Positions 1 to 8,911 of a DNA stretch of 64,000 nucleotides are shown piece after piece (position 1 is the first letter of the stretch; each line of letters opens with the position of its first letter). The stretch is from Gammaproteobacteria bacterium (GTDB lineage Bacteria > Pseudomonadota > Gammaproteobacteria > Steroidobacterales > Steroidobacteraceae). Under the pieces are notes generated by a model, which was not told the DNA's origin, searched no databases, and saw only the letters and a program-made list of their open reading frames with translations. The translations under genes and the position numbers were made by a program. Where the stretch lies: the NCBI GenBank assembly GCA_016707425.1, contig JADJHU010000001.1:1-64000 (forward strand), given 5' to 3'.

Positions 1-854
1 TAGTACCCCGCCTTCCTCGAACTGCAGCGTCAGGCTGCCCCACGGGACGCCCGCGATGCTGAAGGTGCCGCGCGTAGCACTGGTCGGCACGATATCCACC
101 GTGATGTCCGTGCCGAGGACACGGACCTTGCCGCCTTCGCGCGCCTGGTAATCGTACAGCGAGGGTTTCCACCCCATCGAGGAATCCGGGAAGACAACCT
201 CCCCGGAGACCGTGGCGGTGCGCAGTGAAAGCGTGGTGCTGGCGGAAACGTTGCCCGACTGTGCACGGATGGTGCTCGACCCGGATACAGCCGCCGCCCG
301 GGCGAACCCGTCGGCGCCGATGACTGCCACGGCGGGATCCGATGAGCTCCACGTCACCTCGTTCGTCAGGTCGCGCGTCGACTGGTCGGAATACCGGCCA
401 GTCGCCCTGAACTGCTGCGGCGCGCCGCGGTAGCCCAGGACCGGATCGACAGGTGCAACGGCAATCGAAGACAGCGTCGGCGCCGTCACCGTCAGATCGT
501 GTTGCCCGTGACACTGCCGGACGCGGCACTGATCGTCGTCGTCCCGGTGCCCACCGACGTCGCAAGACCACCGGATGCGATCGTAGCCACTGACCGGTCC
601 GACGAGGACCATGTGGCCGTCGTCGTGAGGTTCTGCGTGCTACCGTCCGAATAACGACCGGTGGCGGTGAACTGCTGCGTGCCGCCGAGCGCAACCGATG
701 GAGCCGCGGGTGTGACGCTGATCGTCGTCAGGCTCGGAGGCGGCGGGGATCCGCCACCGCCTCCTCCGCACGCAGTCAGGGTCATGAGCCCGAGCGAAGT
801 GAGGAGCGCAGTCGCGAGCTCGCGCCACGCGATGATTCGATGAGTGCGCATCAT
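1..854 (-). pseudogene. Ig-like (Big_2-type) repeat lipoprotein, partial, one frameshift
   Basis: The gene starts at 854 (tandem ATG codons after an AAAGG-like ribosome site) and runs off the left edge. The N-terminus is a lipoprotein signal with lipobox LTAC, followed by a glycine-rich linker. A bacterial Ig-like repeat follows (V-x-P-x-x-P-S-V-A-L-G-G-x-Q-Q-F core, then a W-S-S-S-D motif). The frame stops at 492-494, but the adjacent frame resumes at once with a second Ig repeat (again QQF-x-ATGRYSD and WSSSD) and stays open to base 1. One missing base near 494 would join them. Such proteins are normally surface-anchored adhesion or cell-wall proteins; the specific role is unknown. Whether this is a true pseudogene or a sequencing error cannot be told here. 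Confidence 0.7.
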
Positions 855-990
855 GATGAGCCTTTCGCAGCCTTGAGGCTGTCGGTTTCCCCTGGCAGTG
901 CGCATGGGGCGCATGCCTTTATCTTTTCTTATCATCATGAGACCCCATGTCGTCCACCATCGTGACCACTTCAGAGCCCCCTTCGTGGAA

Positions 991-998
991 CTACGTAG
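991..998. promoter_or_regulatory. CTACGTAG palindrome upstream of the first Usp gene
   Basis: A perfect 8-bp palindrome, CTACGTAG, lies 107 bp before the Usp start codon. The same octamer lies upstream of hsp20 at 30324. It differs by one base from the GTAMGTAG motif I recall from in-vitro selection of FixJ sites, and a FixJ homologue is encoded at 18901. The rest of the 250-bp gap (855-1104) shows no other clear feature. Assignment to FixJ is inference. Confidence 0.35.
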
Positions 999-1104
999 CG
1001 CCGCGGCCCTCTGCGAAATGCGGAGCGCCGGCGCACGTGGCTGCGAGCATCGCGCAATGTCATACTGCTTTGGAAAGCCGCAGGCCCACGCACAGGAGAG
1101 CACC

Positions 1105-2052
1105 ATGCACCGCATCCGTCGCATTCTCGTGGCCGTCAAGGATCCGCACGCGCGCGCGCAGCCGGCAGTCGCGAAAGGCGCACAGCTGGCCGAGGCGTTC
1201 GGTGCGCGACTCGAGCTCTTCCATCGCGTCACGGCCCCGATCCACGTCGATCCATCGCTTGCCCCCGGAATCGACCTCGACGCCCTGCAGCGCGAGCAGT
1301 GTGCCGTGATCGCCACACGCCTGGAGCGGATCGCGGCGCGCATCCACAACGACTCCATCTCCGTGACCACACACACCGAGTGGGGCTACCCGATCCATGA
1401 GGCCATCGTGCGCCGGGCACGGAAGATCCGCGCCGATCTCATCGTGGCCGAGCGCCACGCGGGCAAGCGCCATGCGAAGTGGCTGCTGCGCTTCACGGAC
1501 TGGGAACTGCTGCGACTCGCGGACTGCCCCGTCCTCGTGGTGAAGACCGGCCGCCCCTACCGGAAACCCACGATCCTCGCCGCGATCGACCCCGGGCACG
1601 CGCACGCCAAGCCCACACGGCTGGACGACGGCATCCTGGCAGCGGCCGCGGCGCTGCAATCCAGACTGCGCGGTGAGCTGCACGCGATGCACGTCTTCCA
1701 GCCGACGCCGATCCTGGCTGCAGAGAGCGCGTCCGGGGGCTTCGAGATCGCTGCGCAGCTCGAGCAGGATGCGGAAGACGCGGCACAAAAGCGGTTCGCC
1801 CAGGCGCTGAGAGGTCAGCCGGTCCCGCCGCGGAACCGGCATCTGGTCCTGGGACAGCCGATCGATGCCATACCTGCCACCGCGCGTGCCACGCGCGCGG
1901 CGGTCGTGGTCATGGGAGCGATCTCGCGCTCGGGAATCAGACGGCTGTTCATCGGCAACACCGCCGAGCAGGTGCTGGATGAGCTGCCATGCGACGTGCT
2001 GGTGATCAAGCCGGCCCGGCCCGCGCGACGGACCGCACGGCGCAACCCCTGA
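1105..2052 (+). CDS. Universal stress protein, tandem Usp domains (UspE-like)
   Basis: This 315-residue cytoplasmic protein has two Usp (alpha/beta, UspA-fold) domains, about residues 1-150 and 155-305. The second ends in the Usp nucleotide-loop pattern G-x2-G-x9-G-[NST] around residues 271-290 (GAISRSGIRRLFIGNTAE), as in UspE. The ATG at 1105 was chosen because it follows CAGGAGAG and opens directly on the conserved strand RIRRILVAVKD; the frame is open further upstream but that stretch has no Usp similarity. It reads towards the kinase and CBS genes and is probably the first gene of their operon. Proteins of this type mark stress, stationary-phase and low-oxygen responses. The exact molecular activity is not known. 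Confidence 0.88.
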   Translation: MHRIRRILVAVKDPHARAQPAVAKGAQLAEAFGARLELFHRVTAPIHVDPSLAPGIDLDALQREQCAVIATRLERIAARIHNDSISVTTHTEWGYPIHEAIVRRARKIRADLIVAERHAGKRHAKWLLRFTDWELLRLADCPVLVVKTGRPYRKPTILAAIDPGHAHAKPTRLDDGILAAAAALQSRLRGELHAMHVFQPTPILAAESASGGFEIAAQLEQDAEDAAQKRFAQALRGQPVPPRNRHLVLGQPIDAIPATARATRAAVVVMGAISRSGIRRLFIGNTAEQVLDELPCDVLVIKPARPARRTARRNP

Positions 2053-2120
2053 GCGTCGTTGCGGCCGCGATCGCCATGCGGACAGGCCGCGCGGAAGGGG
2101 CGCGCTTCCGGATCGAGGAC

Positions 2121-3641
2121 ATGCTGCAGGCGGCGGTCTTTCCGCACGCCACCGGCCCCATCGAGCTCGCGGAGACGCACATCTCCTGGGTCGTACTGAC
2201 CGGGCCCTATGCCTATAAGATCAAGAAGCCGGTGCGCTTCGAGTTCATCGATTGCTCGACGCTCGAGCGCCGCCGCATGCTCTGCGAGGAAGAGCTGCGC
2301 CTCAATCGCCGCTTCGCCCCCGGACTGTACCTCGACGTCGTGCCGATCAGGGCCGGGCCATCCGGGCTGCAGGTCGATGCGCAGGGAGACATCGTCGAGT
2401 ATGCGGTGCGCATGCGCCAGTTCGAACGCACCGAGGAACTTGCGGTGCTCCTCGCGCGCCATGCGATCGGCACACACGAGCTGGCCGATCTCGGCGCGCA
2501 GCTGGCCGGTTTCCATGCCCAGGCTGCCGCGGCCCGTCCGGACGGCCGATGGGGCAGTCCGGCGCAACTCGAGGCACTCCAGTCCGGCAACCTGGCCAGC
2601 CTGCAGGCGGTCGCGGCCGGACACGTCGCCACGTCCGTCCTCGCACCACTGGGCGAGTGGCTGCACACAGAGCTCGCTCGACTGCGTGCGACGATCGACG
2701 GCCGCAGAAGCGCTGGACGGGTACGCGAGTGTCACGGCGACCTGCACGCGCGCAACGTGGTGCGCTGGCAGGGTCGGCTGCTGCCCTTCGATTGCCTGGA
2801 GTTCGACCCGGCGCTGCGCTGGACGGACGTCGCAGGCGACATCGCCTTCCTGCACATGGATCTCCTCGGCCACGCACGCGCCGATCTCTCGGCAGCCTTT
2901 CTCAGCGCCTACCTGGAGGACGGCGGCGACTACGGAGCTTTGCGGCTCCTCAGGCTCTTTGCAGTGCACCGTGCGCTGGTGCGCGCCAAAGTCGATGCGC
3001 TGCAGGCGACCGCCGCAGCCGCCGCACGCTGCATGGCACGCGTGGAGCTCGCCCGGCGCCTGATCGAGCCGCGGACGGCAGCCATGATCCTCATGCACGG
3101 TCACTCCGGCTCGGGCAAGTCATGGCTGAGCGAACAGCTCGTGCCGGCGCTCGGGACGCTGCGTGTGCGCTCCGATGTGGAGCGCAAGCGCCTGGCGGGT
3201 CTGGGCGCCCTCGACCGCAGCGGCGCCGGCGCCCCGGGCGCCGGGCTGTACGGCGGTGGTGGGACGCTGCGCACCTATGCGCGCCTCGCCGAGTGCGCCC
3301 GGCACGCGCTCGCTGCGGGCCAGGACATCATCGTGGATGCGGCTTTCCTACAGGCCGGTCAGCGCATGGCGTTCCGCAGCCTCGCGCACGAGGAAGGCTG
3401 CACGGCCCTCATCGTCTCGTGCGCGGCCGCGCCCGATGTGCTGCGCACCCGCGTGCAGGCGCGTGAGCGCTCGGGGGCCGACCCCTCGGACGCAACGCTC
3501 GAAGTCCTGGAACGCCAGCTCGCGGAAGCCGAACCGCTCACGCCGGAGGAACAGGCACAGGCGCTGGTCCTCGATACGAGCGCGCCCACCTCGATCGCCG
3601 CCCTCGCGGCAGCCATCCGCCAGCGCCTGGCACGCCCATGA
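2121..3641 (+). CDS. Bifunctional APH-fold kinase / P-loop (AAA_33-type) kinase
   Basis: The 506-residue protein has an N-terminal aminoglycoside-phosphotransferase-like domain with the Brenner motif CHGDLHARN at about 204-212 and a downstream F-D-C-L-E-F metal-site motif. A C-terminal P-loop kinase domain has Walker A GHSGSGKS at 327-334. The family opens with a short helix and then IELxETHISWVxLTG-x-AYKIKKP, so the ATG at 2121, just after GAGG, fits better than the in-frame ATG at 2076 or the longer upstream frame. The substrate is unknown; antibiotic resistance is unlikely. The mycobacterial homologue Rv2004c belongs to the DosR dormancy regulon (established knowledge). The gene lies directly behind a Usp gene, which supports a stress role. 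Confidence 0.82.
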   Translation: MLQAAVFPHATGPIELAETHISWVVLTGPYAYKIKKPVRFEFIDCSTLERRRMLCEEELRLNRRFAPGLYLDVVPIRAGPSGLQVDAQGDIVEYAVRMRQFERTEELAVLLARHAIGTHELADLGAQLAGFHAQAAAARPDGRWGSPAQLEALQSGNLASLQAVAAGHVATSVLAPLGEWLHTELARLRATIDGRRSAGRVRECHGDLHARNVVRWQGRLLPFDCLEFDPALRWTDVAGDIAFLHMDLLGHARADLSAAFLSAYLEDGGDYGALRLLRLFAVHRALVRAKVDALQATAAAAARCMARVELARRLIEPRTAAMILMHGHSGSGKSWLSEQLVPALGTLRVRSDVERKRLAGLGALDRSGAGAPGAGLYGGGGTLRTYARLAECARHALAAGQDIIVDAAFLQAGQRMAFRSLAHEEGCTALIVSCAAAPDVLRTRVQARERSGADPSDATLEVLERQLAEAEPLTPEEQAQALVLDTSAPTSIAALAAAIRQRLARP

Positions 3642-3690
3642 TCCGGGTTAATATCAGCCTGAGGCCGCCCGCCCCTGGAGGAAACCCGGA

Positions 3691-4152
3691 ATGACGATCG
3701 GAACAGTCTGCAGCCGCAATCCCGTGATGGCACCGAGCGATGCGCCCCTCGCCACGCTCGCCCGCCTGATGCACGACCGCCATGTGGGTGCAGTCATCGT
3801 CACGAAGGCGCCGATCGACCGGCCAGTGCCGGTGGGCATCGTGACCGATCGCGATATCGTCCACGCCCAGATCCGCCATGACTCGGACCTCGCCACGCTG
3901 CGCACCGAAGACGTCATGACCCGCGATCCACTCGTGCTCACCGAAGAAACCCCAATCGGCCAGGGCATCGAGCGGCTCCGGGAGCGCGGCGTACGGCGCG
4001 CTCCCGTCGTCGACGCCAGCGGCGGGCTCGTCGGCCTCGTATCGATCGACGATCTGTTCGCTGCGCTCGCCGAGGATCTCTCCCGGCTGGCACACCTGGT
4101 TTCGCGGCAGCCGAAGCGCGAGGCTGCGCAGCGACGCCCGCCCGGCGCCTGA
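3691..4152 (+). CDS. Tandem CBS-domain protein
   Basis: This 153-residue protein is made of two CBS motifs (about residues 5-62 and 73-130). Each carries the typical V-G-x-V-[TS]-[DI]-[RD]-D pattern: VGIVTDRDIV in the first and LVGLVSIDDLF in the second. Stand-alone CBS pairs bind adenine nucleotides or NAD-type ligands and act as sensors. A GGAGGAAA ribosome site precedes the start. It sits 49 bp after the kinase gene and is probably co-transcribed with it and the Usp gene. It resembles Hrp1 (Rv2626c) of the DosR regulon in architecture. A second protein of this type is encoded at 15817. Confidence 0.85.
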   Translation: MTIGTVCSRNPVMAPSDAPLATLARLMHDRHVGAVIVTKAPIDRPVPVGIVTDRDIVHAQIRHDSDLATLRTEDVMTRDPLVLTEETPIGQGIERLRERGVRRAPVVDASGGLVGLVSIDDLFAALAEDLSRLAHLVSRQPKREAAQRRPPGA

Positions 4153-4166
4153 CGCGCCGCGAGCGA

Positions 4167-5789
4167 TCAGAGCTCAGGCTCGGGGGCACCGGCGGCCGGC
4201 TTGCGCTCCTCCGGCAGCTCGGTCATCGTGGCTTCGGTAAGCAGCAGGGTACTGGCAACCGATACGGCGTTCTCGAGCCCGACGCGGATCACCTTGGTCG
4301 GATCGACGATCCCGACCTCATACAGATCCACGTAACGCGTCTGCGCCGCAGCGAAGCCGATGGCCCCCTCCGAGCCGAGCATGCGGCTCACCACCACGCC
4401 GCCGTCCACGGCCGAGTTCTCCGCGATCTGGCGTGCGGGCGATTCGAGCGCCCGCCGGAGAATCGCCAGCCCCGTGCGCTCGTCTCCGCCCGCCTGAGCC
4501 TCCTCGCGCTCGAGCGCGCCCACCAGCCGCAGGTGCGCCAGCCCGCCACCGGGAACGATGCCCTCGGCGACCGCCGCCTTGGTCGCGCTGATGGCATCGT
4601 CGAGCGCATCCTTCCTGGCTTTCATCTCGGATTCGGCCGGCGCCCCCACGCGGATGACCGCCACACCTCCCGAGAGCTTGGCGAGCCGCTCCTCGAGCTT
4701 CTCGCGGTCGTAGTCCGAAGTGGCCCTGTCCATCTCGCGGCGAATCTGCGCCATGCGCCCCTCGATCACCTTGCGCTCACCGGCCCCGCCGATGAGGGTC
4801 GTGTGCTCCTTGTCGACGACGACACGGGCGGCGCGGCCGAGCTGCGCGAGCGTCGTGTCTTCGAGCTTCAGTCCCAGCTCCTCGGAGATCACCTGGGCAC
4901 CGGTGAGCACAGCCATGTCCTCGAGCATGGCCTTGCGCCGGTCCCCGAACCCCGGTGCCTTGACGGCCACGCTCTTCAGCACTCCGCGCACCTGGTTCAC
5001 GATGAGCGTGGCGAGCGCCTCGGCCTCGACCTCCTCGGCCACGATGAGCAGCGGCCGCGCCTGCTTCGCCAGCTGTTCGAGGAGCGGCAGCAGGTCCTTG
5101 ATGGCGTTCAGCTTGCGGTCGGTGAGGAGCACATAGGCGCTCTCGTGCACGGCCTCCATCTTCTCCGTGTCGGTGACGAAATACGGAGAAATGAAGCCGC
5201 GATCGAACTGCATGCCCTCGACGACCTCGAGTACCGTCTCCGTGGTCTTCGATTCCTCCACGGTGATGACGCCCTCGCCGCCCACCTTCTCCATGGCATC
5301 GGCGACGAGCTCGCCGATGGACTCGTCGTTGTGCGCCGAGATCGTCGCCACCTGCGCCTTCTCGCGGCGCGTGCTCACGGTGCGGGAGATGCTCCTGAGC
5401 GTCGCCACCGCGACCCTGAGGCCCCGATCGAGACCGCGCTTGAGATCGATGGCACTGGCGCCGGCAGCCACGTTACGTACACCGTCCGCAAAAATCGCAT
5501 GTGCGATGATGGTGGCGGTACTCGTGCCATCACCCACGAGCTCGCCGGTTTTTTCGGCGGCCTGGCGGAGCATCTGAGCTCCGAGGTTCTCCTCGGGGTC
5601 CTTGAGAGCCAGCTCCTTGGCGATCGTCACGCCATCGTTGCACACGAGCGGTGCGCCCCAGGACTTCTGGATCAGTACTGACTTCGACTTCGGTCCGAGC
5701 GTGATGCGGATCGCCTCCGCGAGCTGGGATGCGCCGCGCAGCACCTTCTCACGTGCCTGGGAATGAAAGGACAGACGCTTGTAAGCCAT
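4167..5789 (-). CDS. groEL: Divergent GroEL-type chaperonin without groES
   Basis: The 540-residue protein is a group I chaperonin with the ATP motif GDGTST at 86-91 and a conserved V-P-G-G-G segment near the C-terminal third. Several usually invariant positions differ: TLGPKG-R-N becomes TLGPKSKSV (residues 30-38). The C-terminal GGM-rich tail is absent and replaced by an acidic, proline-rich end (ELPEERKPAAGAPEPEL). No groES gene lies on either side, although housekeeping groEL is almost always preceded by groES. This is therefore probably a second, specialised copy embedded in the stress island, convergent with the CBS gene. A start at 5789 preceded by GAGGA supports the full-length reading. 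Client proteins are unknown. Confidence 0.9.
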   Translation of the reverse strand: MAYKRLSFHSQAREKVLRGASQLAEAIRITLGPKSKSVLIQKSWGAPLVCNDGVTIAKELALKDPEENLGAQMLRQAAEKTGELVGDGTSTATIIAHAIFADGVRNVAAGASAIDLKRGLDRGLRVAVATLRSISRTVSTRREKAQVATISAHNDESIGELVADAMEKVGGEGVITVEESKTTETVLEVVEGMQFDRGFISPYFVTDTEKMEAVHESAYVLLTDRKLNAIKDLLPLLEQLAKQARPLLIVAEEVEAEALATLIVNQVRGVLKSVAVKAPGFGDRRKAMLEDMAVLTGAQVISEELGLKLEDTTLAQLGRAARVVVDKEHTTLIGGAGERKVIEGRMAQIRREMDRATSDYDREKLEERLAKLSGGVAVIRVGAPAESEMKARKDALDDAISATKAAVAEGIVPGGGLAHLRLVGALEREEAQAGGDERTGLAILRRALESPARQIAENSAVDGGVVVSRMLGSEGAIGFAAAQTRYVDLYEVGIVDPTKVIRVGLENAVSVASTLLLTEATMTELPEERKPAAGAPEPEL

Positions 5790-5882
5790 GGAGAGGAGTC
5801 CTCAGTGTCGATTGCATCCTCGTACAAAATCGAACGCCTGCCGGGAGATCGCAATCCGCACAATCGCGTACCCCCATGGGTC

Positions 5883-7245
5883 TCAGTCACGGGCATCCAG
5901 GCTCACGGCGAGCTCCCGGATACGGGACGAAATGTCCACGGGATAGGATCCGTCAGGCGCGAGAGCACGGAGCTGCGCGGGCAGGGCCGCGAGCTCCTGC
6001 CGGCAATGCTCGCGCAGCGCCGTCAGCGCCGGGGTCTCGCCCAGGCGGCGTCCGTTCCGCATGACCTCCTGCAGGAGCGCCTTGCCCCCGGGGCGCTCGT
6101 CCTCCAGCGCCACGCGATCGCCGGCGAGACGCCCCGCCGCATCGCGGATCCGCCACACCTGCTTGCGCCCCGGCCAGGTTGCCTTGCCTGTGGATCGCTT
6201 GCGGCGCGCAAGGCCGGCGTACTCCTCCAGCTTGTAGACCATGTCGAGCGAGGGCGCGTCCTCGGAGATGTCGAGGCTCGTGCCGACACCGAAGGCATCG
6301 GCCTGCGCGCCGGCGGCGAGCAGTTCCGCGATACGATATTCGTCCAGCCCGCCACTCAGCACGATCCGGACCCCGGAGCAGCCGCCCGCGTCCAGGATGT
6401 CCCGCACTGCGCGCGAGGAAGCCGCGAGATCACCGCTGTCGATGCGCACGGCCTGGATGCGGCGCTGACCGCCCTGTGCAGCGAGCTCACGCGCCAGGGC
6501 GACGACGCCATGGGCCGCACGCTCGGTGTCATAGGTATCGATCAGCAGGGTCGTGGCGCCGGGTCGCACATGCGCGAAGTTGCGCAGCGCCTCGATCTCG
6601 AGCGCGTGCGCCTGGATGAAAGAATGCGCCATCGTCCCGGAGAGCGGTATGCCGAAGCGGCGGCCCGCCTCTACGGTCGCAGTGGCATCGAAACCGGCGA
6701 TCCATGCGGCACGCGCAGCATACAGCGCAGCCTCGGCGCCATGCGCGCGCCGCATTCCGAAGTCGACGAGCCTGCGCTGCCCGGCAGCGAGCACGCAGCG
6801 CACGGCCTTGCTCGCAATCAGGGTCTGGAAGTGCACCAGGTTCAGCAGACGACTCTCGAGGAGCTGTGCCTCGATGATCGGAGCGGTCACCCGCAGGACC
6901 GGTTCGTCCGCGAAGAACACCGTGCCCTCGGGCATGGCGTGCACCGAGCCCGTGAACCTGAGCGCCGCGAGGCGGTCGAGGAAGTCCTGGGGAAAGTCCC
7001 CTGAGCCGCTCGAGGAATTCCAGCTCCGCGCCCCCGAAGCGGAGGTTCTCGAGATGGTCCAGCGCCTGCTCGAGCCCGGCCGCCACGAGGAACGAGCGTC
7101 CCCGAGGCAGGCGACGCACAAACAGCTCGAAGACCGCGGTGTCGTGCATGTCCAGGGCGTGATAGGCGTGCGCCATGGTCAGCTGGTAGAGATCGGTGAG
7201 CAGCGGTCCGTCAGAGCACCCTTCACCACGTGCGGCGTTCGTCAC
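5883..7245 (-). pseudogene. pncB: Nicotinate phosphoribosyltransferase, one apparent frameshift
   Basis: The product converts nicotinate and PRPP to nicotinate mononucleotide in NAD salvage. The N-terminus begins at a GTG (7245) with the family signature L-L-T-D-L-Y-Q-L-T-M. It is broken at a CCCC run (6998-7001), where one extra base shifts the frame; the remainder (DFPQDFLDRL onward to 5883) is intact. It includes the D-x-G-M-R-R-A-H-G substrate loop, IDSGDL and the S-G-G-L-D-E-Y motif. Removing one base gives about 453 residues, the usual length. The GTG overlaps the stop of the upstream nicotinamidase gene (GTGA), so the two are translationally coupled. The break is probably a homopolymer error; otherwise salvage through this enzyme is lost. 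The mycobacterial pncB2 belongs to the DosR regulon. Confidence 0.85.
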
Positions 7246-7835
7246 GGCGTCTCCCCGACGGCGTGCTCGAGCCGCGCGCCGCGTTCTGCCATCTCCTGCA
7301 GCGCGCGCTCACCGTCGCCCGCCTCGACGTCGACTGCGCGCACGGCGTCCGTGAGAACCGCGACCGCGAAGCCCAAGGCGAGCGCATCGAGCACCGTGGC
7401 GCGCACGCAGTAGTCCGTGGCGAGTCCCCCGACGATCACGCGTCTCACGCCGAGTGCCCCCAGGCGGGGTCCGAGCCCGGTCCGGTCGAAACCGGAGTAG
7501 GCATCCGGAGTCCGCTCGACGCCCTTGGAGACAATCTCGACGCCGGGCGGAAACCTCAGGCCCGGGGCGAATTCCGCGCCGGAAGTCTCCGCGATGCAGT
7601 GCGCTGGCCACGGCCCGCCCTGGGCTGCGAAGGAGCAGTGATCCGGCGGGTGCCAGTCGCGAGTCGCAATCACCGGCAGGCCACGCTCGGCGAAGAGCGC
7701 GATGGCGCGGCGAAGCGGTCCGAGCACGGCATTTCCGCACGGCACGGCGAGAGCGCCGCCCGGCAGGAAATCGCGCTGCACGTCCACGACGAGCAGCGCG
7801 TCTCCGGGTCCGGGATTCAGGGCTGGCAGGGACAT
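7242..7835 (-). CDS. pncA: Nicotinamidase (isochorismatase-fold)
   Basis: This 197-residue enzyme deamidates nicotinamide to nicotinate, the step just before PncB. The catalytic triad is visible as D18 (VVDVQRDF), K104 (SKGVERT) and C143 (ATDYCVRAT). The metal ligands D60, H62 and H66 lie in D-W-H-P-P-D-H. The ATG at 7835 is preceded by GGAGG and removes an upstream stretch with no family similarity. It is the first gene of a pncA-pncB operon and is transcribed divergently from the PRPP synthase gene, which would supply the co-substrate for PncB. The 68-bp divergent promoter region shows no operator I could recognise. Confidence 0.92.
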   Translation of the reverse strand: MSLPALNPGPGDALLVVDVQRDFLPGGALAVPCGNAVLGPLRRAIALFAERGLPVIATRDWHPPDHCSFAAQGGPWPAHCIAETSGAEFAPGLRFPPGVEIVSKGVERTPDAYSGFDRTGLGPRLGALGVRRVIVGGLATDYCVRATVLDALALGFAVAVLTDAVRAVDVEAGDGERALQEMAERGARLEHAVGETP

Positions 7836-7903
7836 GACAGGCCTCCGGTAGCATAATACCGCCGGGATCCCGCCGATCCGCGGCACTTCATGAGTCCGGG
7901 CAG

Positions 7904-8911
7904 ATGCCACGAGTCACACACCCTACCCTGATCTTTGCACTGAGTGAGAGCGGCGAACTCGGCGGGCGCATCGCAGCCACTGCCGGCGGGGAGCTGGCAG
8001 CACTCGAGGAGCGGCGCTTCGAGCGCGGCGAGTTCAAGCTCCGCCCGCTCGTTTCCGTGCGTGACCGTGACGTCGTGGTCATCCAGACGCTCGCCGCAGG
8101 AGAAGGTTCGCCGATCGCCGACCGGCTCGTGCGGCTCCTGTTCCTGCTCTGTGGCCTCCGGGATGCCGGGGCGGACCGGCGCATCGCGTGCGTGCCGTAT
8201 CTTGCCTATGCCCGCAAGGACCGGCGCACGCAACCGCGCGATCCGGTCAACACCCGCTACGTCGCCGAGCTGCTCGAGGCGGCAGGTCTCGACAAGCTGA
8301 TTGCCCTCGACGTGCACAATCCGGCCGCGCTCGACAACGCCTTCCGTGTCCCGGTGGATCACCTCTCCGCTCTGCCGATGTTGTCGGCCCACTTCGCGCA
8401 GCGTCTCGCGGGCAGGTCGCTCGCCGTGGCGTCCCCGGACGTCGGCGGCATCAAGCGCGCACAGCTTTTCCGCGAGCAGCTCACCCGGCACACCGGCGCC
8501 GACGTGACGATGGCCTTCATCGAAAAGCGCCGGGTCGGCGGCGCGGTATCGGGCGAAGCACTGGTCGGCGAAGTCAGCGGGCGCGTCGTCATCGTCATCG
8601 ACGATCTCTGCTCCACGGGAGGCACGCTGGTGCGCGCCGCACTCGCCTGTCGCCGGGCGGGCGCTGCCGAGGTCTTCGCAGCCGTCACTCACGCACCCAT
8701 GTCCGATGGTCTCGATGTACTCGTGGCCGAATCCGCACTCACCGGCGTCGTGACCACGGACAGTGTGGGCGAAGATTTCCGCGCGAGAGTCGCCTCGGCC
8801 GCCGGCCGGCTCGAGGTGCTATCCATCGCGCCGCTGTTCGGAGAGGCACTGCGCCGCATGACGGCGGGCGAACCGCTCGCGCCGCTCCTCACGCACTGGC
8901 CCCTGCGCTGA
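7904..8911 (+). CDS. prs: Ribose-phosphate pyrophosphokinase (PRPP synthase), divergent
   Basis: The 335-residue protein makes PRPP from ribose 5-phosphate and ATP. It shows the PRPP-binding loop V-I-D-D-L-C-S-T-G-G-T (about 231-241), the catalytic flexible-loop residues K208, R209 and R210, and the nucleotide region ARKDRRTQPRDPV, which differs from the usual ARQDRR-type sequence. This divergence and the genomic setting, beside NAD-salvage genes and not with ispE or pth, suggest a second PRPP synthase dedicated to salvage. Its 3' end overlaps the end of the convergent kinase gene by 93 bp. Confidence 0.88.
   Translation: MPRVTHPTLIFALSESGELGGRIAATAGGELAALEERRFERGEFKLRPLVSVRDRDVVVIQTLAAGEGSPIADRLVRLLFLLCGLRDAGADRRIACVPYLAYARKDRRTQPRDPVNTRYVAELLEAAGLDKLIALDVHNPAALDNAFRVPVDHLSALPMLSAHFAQRLAGRSLAVASPDVGGIKRAQLFREQLTRHTGADVTMAFIEKRRVGGAVSGEALVGEVSGRVVIVIDDLCSTGGTLVRAALACRRAGAAEVFAAVTHAPMSDGLDVLVAESALTGVVTTDSVGEDFRARVASAAGRLEVLSIAPLFGEALRRMTAGEPLAPLLTHWPLR

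Noticed and set aside
855..1104. Upstream extensions of the first Usp frame and of the Ig-like frame
   Set aside because: No similarity in the extensions, and good ribosome sites mark the later starts (1105 and 854).
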